Shown: in pieces, positions 61,360-64,000 of the stretch
Layout: each line of letters starts with the position of its first letter
Position numbering within the stretch: the stretch's first letter is position 1
Assembly: GCF_034479555.1 (NCBI RefSeq)
Contig: NZ_CP140151.1
Location: forward strand, 1,984,001-2,048,000
Length of the DNA stretch: 64,000 bases
Reading direction: 5' to 3'
Origin: Chromohalobacter canadensis
GTDB lineage: Bacteria; Pseudomonadota; Gammaproteobacteria; Pseudomonadales; Halomonadaceae
Notes under the pieces: model-generated
Seen by the model: only the letters and a program-made list of their open reading frames with translations
Told to the model about the DNA's origin: nothing
The model's database searches: none
Position numbers and translations under genes: made by a program

Positions 61360-62181
61360 CTACGTCGATGGCCGGCCGGTGCTGGCGACGGCATCGATCG
61401 GGCCTCGACGCTGGGGCGCGATCAACAGGAGCAGTCCCGCCACCATCATGGGCAGGGAGAGCAGCTGCCCCATGGTGAGCCAGTCGAAGGCGATGAAGCC
61501 CAGTTGGGGGTCGGGCAGGCGTGCGAACTCGACCGCGAAGCGAAAGACGCCGTAGAGCACCAGGAAGAGTCCCGAGACGGTGCCGCGCCGGCGTGGTCGG
61601 GCGGAGACCCACCACAGCACGACGAACAGCACCACGCCCTCCAGGGCAAACTCGTAGAGGGCCGATGGGTGGCGTGGCTGCGAACCGAGCCCCATCATGG
61701 AGGGGAAGACCATCGCCCAGGGAACGTCGCTCACGCGTCCTGGCAACTCATGGTTGATGAAGTTGCCCAGCCGCCCGGCGCCCAGGCCAATCGGCACCAG
61801 CGGTGCGATGAAGTCGGTCAGCTGGAGGAAGGCCAGGCGATGGCGGCGAGCGAACCACCAGGCGGCGACCAGCACGCCGGCAAGGCCACCGTGAAAGCTC
61901 ATCCCGCCTTCCCAGAGCCTGAACAGCCAGAGCGGATCGGCCGCCAGCTGATCGAGGCCGTAGAAGAGCACATACCCCAGTCGACCGCCGAGGATGATCC
62001 CCACCGCGCCATAGAAGATCAGGTCGCCGATATCGTCATGGGTGAGGCCGAGCCGGTGGGCACGTCGTCTGCCCAGCCACCAGGCTGCGGCCAGCCCCAC
62101 CACGTACATCAGCCCATACCAGTGGATGCTCAGTGGGCCCATCGACAGTGCCACCGGATCGATCTGGGGGTAGGGGATCAT
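61360..62181 (-). CDS. lgt: Phosphatidylglycerol:prolipoprotein diacylglyceryl transferase (island copy)
   Basis: Adds the diacylglyceryl group to the lipobox Cys of prolipoproteins in the inner membrane. 273 residues, seven spans. Family blocks: [43 protein letters not shown] and [16 protein letters not shown]. Start ATG 62181 has AGGAG 6 nt upstream. It is probably a second copy beside a housekeeping one elsewhere, and may serve metal-resistance lipoproteins. Confidence 0.95.
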   Translation of the reverse strand: MIPYPQIDPVALSMGPLSIHWYGLMYVVGLAAAWWLGRRRAHRLGLTHDDIGDLIFYGAVGIILGGRLGYVLFYGLDQLAADPLWLFRLWEGGMSFHGGLAGVLVAAWWFARRHRLAFLQLTDFIAPLVPIGLGAGRLGNFINHELPGRVSDVPWAMVFPSMMGLGSQPRHPSALYEFALEGVVLFVVLWWVSARPRRRGTVSGLFLVLYGVFRFAVEFARLPDPQLGFIAFDWLTMGQLLSLPMMVAGLLLLIAPQRRGPIDAVASTGRPST

Positions 62182-62331
62182 GCGTCGCTCCTGTGATGTG
62201 TCTGACCATCGCCGGTGGCCCGGCAACGGTTCCTGTTACCGCCAGTGTGGCGACGCTGTCTGAATCCAGGCTGAACGCCATGGCCGAGACGATTGACACG
62301 GATCAACCCAGGCTCGGATCGCCAAAGACGA

Positions 62332-62355
62332 CGACGCCACCAGGCGGTGGCGTCG
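62332..62355 (-). terminator. Hairpin downstream of copB
   Basis: CGACGCCACC / GGTGGCGTCG with a 4-nt loop, 22 bp past the copB stop. The minus-strand continuation (TCGTCTTTGG) is only mildly T-rich. Probably ends the copA-copB transcript. Confidence 0.6.
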
Positions 62356-62376
62356 GTCGCGAGACCGATTCGTGGC

Positions 62377-63147
62377 TCAGAACATCAGCCTGGCCCCGGC
62401 GACGATGCCGGTATCTTCGGTGGGATCGCCATGGTGGCGGGCGATGTCGGCGGTATCGCCGTACTGCTTCTGCCAGTAGGCACCGACATAGGGCGCAAGG
62501 CGGCGCGTCACCTCGTAGCCCAGGCGCATGCCGACGCGTACCGAGTTGAGCCCCTCGCCGACGCCGAATGCCTCGGCCTCGCTGGCGGCCACGGCGATCT
62601 CGGTACGCGGCTGCAGGTAAAGCCGCTGGGTCAGGCGCAGGTCGTACTCGCCCTCGAAACTGGCCGAGACGTCGCCTTCGTCGCTGACCTGAAACGCCAG
62701 GTCGGTCTCGATGCCGTAGGGCATCACGCCCTGCAGGCCGATCACCCCATAGCCACGTTCGGCGTGATCATCGGAGAAGACCCCACCCTGGTAACCGATA
62801 CCGCCCTGCAGCTCCCAGAAATCGGCGATCAGCCGGCTGTAGAGCAGCTCCAGGGATTCGAACTCGGCATCCTCGCCATCGCCCTGGACGTTCTCGCCCT
62901 CGGACTTCACATAGACCCGGTTGATGTCCCCGCCGTACCAGGCCTGGAAGTCCCAGACCAATTCCTCATGACCCTTGTCGGGCACGGCATATTCAAGACG
63001 GTCGAACAACGCCATGGCCATGTTGTGCTTGGCCATGGGGGCGGGCCAGTCCGCCGGCGCATCATAGCCATCCTCTGCCAGGGCGACGGAGAGCGGGAGC
63101 GTGGCCAGCAGGGCACCGGCCGCGATCATCGGGATTCTGGTATTCAT
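62377..63147 (-). CDS. copB: Copper-resistance outer membrane protein CopB
   Basis: A 256-residue protein. A signal peptide is clear (MNTRIPMIAAGALLATLPLS, cut after VALA). The mature part is a beta-barrel of the CopB/PcoB family with DWPAPMAKHNMAMALFDRLE, then strand pairs and a final FVIVAGARLMF-like end (GIVAGARLMF). It binds or conveys copper at the outer membrane. It follows the CopA oxidase by 9 bp in one operon. The Met-rich N-terminal loop seen in some CopB is short here. Confidence 0.93.
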   Translation of the reverse strand: MNTRIPMIAAGALLATLPLSVALAEDGYDAPADWPAPMAKHNMAMALFDRLEYAVPDKGHEELVWDFQAWYGGDINRVYVKSEGENVQGDGEDAEFESLELLYSRLIADFWELQGGIGYQGGVFSDDHAERGYGVIGLQGVMPYGIETDLAFQVSDEGDVSASFEGEYDLRLTQRLYLQPRTEIAVAASEAEAFGVGEGLNSVRVGMRLGYEVTRRLAPYVGAYWQKQYGDTADIARHHGDPTEDTGIVAGARLMF

Positions 63148-63156
63148 GGCGTCTCC

Positions 63157-64000
63157 TTACGCGACCTTGACGACCCGGAACATGCCGGCGTCCATGTGAT
63201 AGAGCAGGTGGCAGTGGAAGGCCCAGCTGCCCTCGGCATCAGCGGTGATCAACGCCGAGACGCGCTCGCCGGGCTTGATGTTCAGGGTGTGCTTGCGCGG
63301 GATCAGCTCGCCCTGGCCGTTCTCCAGCTCCATCCACATGCCGTGAAGGTGGATGGGGTGTTCCATCATGGTGTCGTTGACCAGGATCAGGCGCAGCCGC
63401 TCGTCCTTCTCGAAGTGAATGGGGCCCGTTACCTCGCTGAACGTCTTGCCGTCGAAGGACCACATGTAACGTTCCATGTTGCCGGTGAGGTGTAGCTCCA
63501 GCTCGCGGCCGGGTTCACGGCGGTCGGGCCAGGGGGTGAAGGCCTTGAGGTCGCGGTAGACCAGGGTGCGGCGTGCGTTGGGATCGATGCCGATGCCGGC
63601 CTGGTCATAGCGCGAGCCCGGCTGGGCCTCTCCCGCCGCCAGCATGCCGTTCCCGCGGGTCTTGGCGGATTCCCTCGCCATGCTGCCGCCATGGTCCATC
63701 TCGGAATGATCCATGCCCTCCCTGTCATCGCCGGACATGTTGGAATGATCCATGCCCTCCATGTCACTGTCGGACATGCTGGAGTGGTCCATGCCATGGG
63801 CACCCATGGCCTCCATGCCGCGGTCGGCGATCCTGCGACGCTCGGGGATCTCCGCGGCCATGCCCTCCCGCGGTGCCAGGGTCGCGCGGGCATAGCCGCT
63901 GCGATCCATCGATTCGGCGAAGATCGTATAGGCGGTGTCGTCCTCGGGGGCGACCAGCACGTCGTAGGTCTCGGCCACCCCGATGCGGAACTCGTCCACC
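63157..64000 (-). CDS. copA: Copper-resistance multicopper oxidase CopA (5' part outside window)
   Basis: C-terminal 280 or so residues of the periplasmic PcoA/CopA oxidase that turns Cu(I) to Cu(II). The copper ligands of the last domain are present: HPIHLHGMW and FHCHLLYHMDAGM (type 1 and type 3 sites). A Met/His-rich insertion holds four imperfect repeats of MDHSxM between about residues 70 and 110 of the visible part, a known copper-binding stretch. The 5' end is cut by the window. Not to be confused with the CopA ATPase at 56429-58747. Confidence 0.95.
   Translation of the reverse strand, partial: VDEFRIGVAETYDVLVAPEDDTAYTIFAESMDRSGYARATLAPREGMAAEIPERRRIADRGMEAMGAHGMDHSSMSDSDMEGMDHSNMSGDDREGMDHSEMDHGGSMARESAKTRGNGMLAAGEAQPGSRYDQAGIGIDPNARRTLVYRDLKAFTPWPDRREPGRELELHLTGNMERYMWSFDGKTFSEVTGPIHFEKDERLRLILVNDTMMEHPIHLHGMWMELENGQGELIPRKHTLNIKPGERVSALITADAEGSWAFHCHLLYHMDAGMFRVVKVA

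Overview
The window reads as a chromosome segment of a halophilic gammaproteobacterium, most likely Halomonadaceae (Halomonas/Chromohalobacter type). That is an inference from protein style and from the fabA, rapA and LitR-photolyase-cfa gene content; no rRNA or other decisive marker is present. The left 16.6 kb is core chromosome. The remaining 47 kb is accessory DNA beginning at a tRNA-Pro 3' fragment next to a tyrosine integrase, and its far end lies outside the window.

Core part (1-16.6 kb): partial fabA; a PAS-GGDEF-EAL protein; a tightly packed minus-strand operon (LitR-like MerR regulator, photolyase, NTF2-like protein, SDR, FAD oxidoreductase, DUF1365, Cfa, DUF2878) that looks like a light/singlet-oxygen membrane-lipid programme; a small CbiX-like protein; a TIGR01777 epimerase sharing a TGTACAA motif with the litR promoter; rapA; and an Lgt-like/thioredoxin fusion.

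Mobile and defence part (16.6-46.7 kb): integrase and an AlpA-like regulator, then two separate ISL3-family transposons only 82 bp apart. The first (18762-26468, 7.7 kb, own inverted repeats and an 8-bp target duplication) carries an unusual cargo: an MmeI-like DNA methyltransferase, an SF2 helicase and a GIY-YIG-type nuclease, in one operon that ends with the transposase. The second (26559-29930) is an ISPpu12-like element with merR, a cation-efflux gene and lspA. Next comes a WYL regulator divergent from DUF2188 - metallo-beta-lactamase - a fused E2/E1/JAB protein - patatin phospholipase. An IS481-family insertion (6-bp target duplication) split this operon. Removing it on paper restores the end of the E2/E1/JAB gene and puts patatin 4 nt downstream, so patatin belongs to the ubiquitin-like operon. 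A five-gene type I restriction locus follows, with an extra protein joining a degenerate methylase to a target-recognition domain, and then an RHH-EVE protein.

Right part (46.7-56.4 kb): a recombination-worn stretch with an ICE-type integrase pair, an XRE regulator with a perfect operator, three toxin-less MbcA/ParS-type antitoxin genes plus a lone HigA, and an IS1380-family copy that has cut off a gene. The last 7.6 kb is a copper-resistance block: copA oxidase (partial), copB, lgt, DUF2933, a small metal-domain-like protein, a membrane protein, and an APC permease plus CopA ATPase operon behind a MerR/CueR-type promoter.
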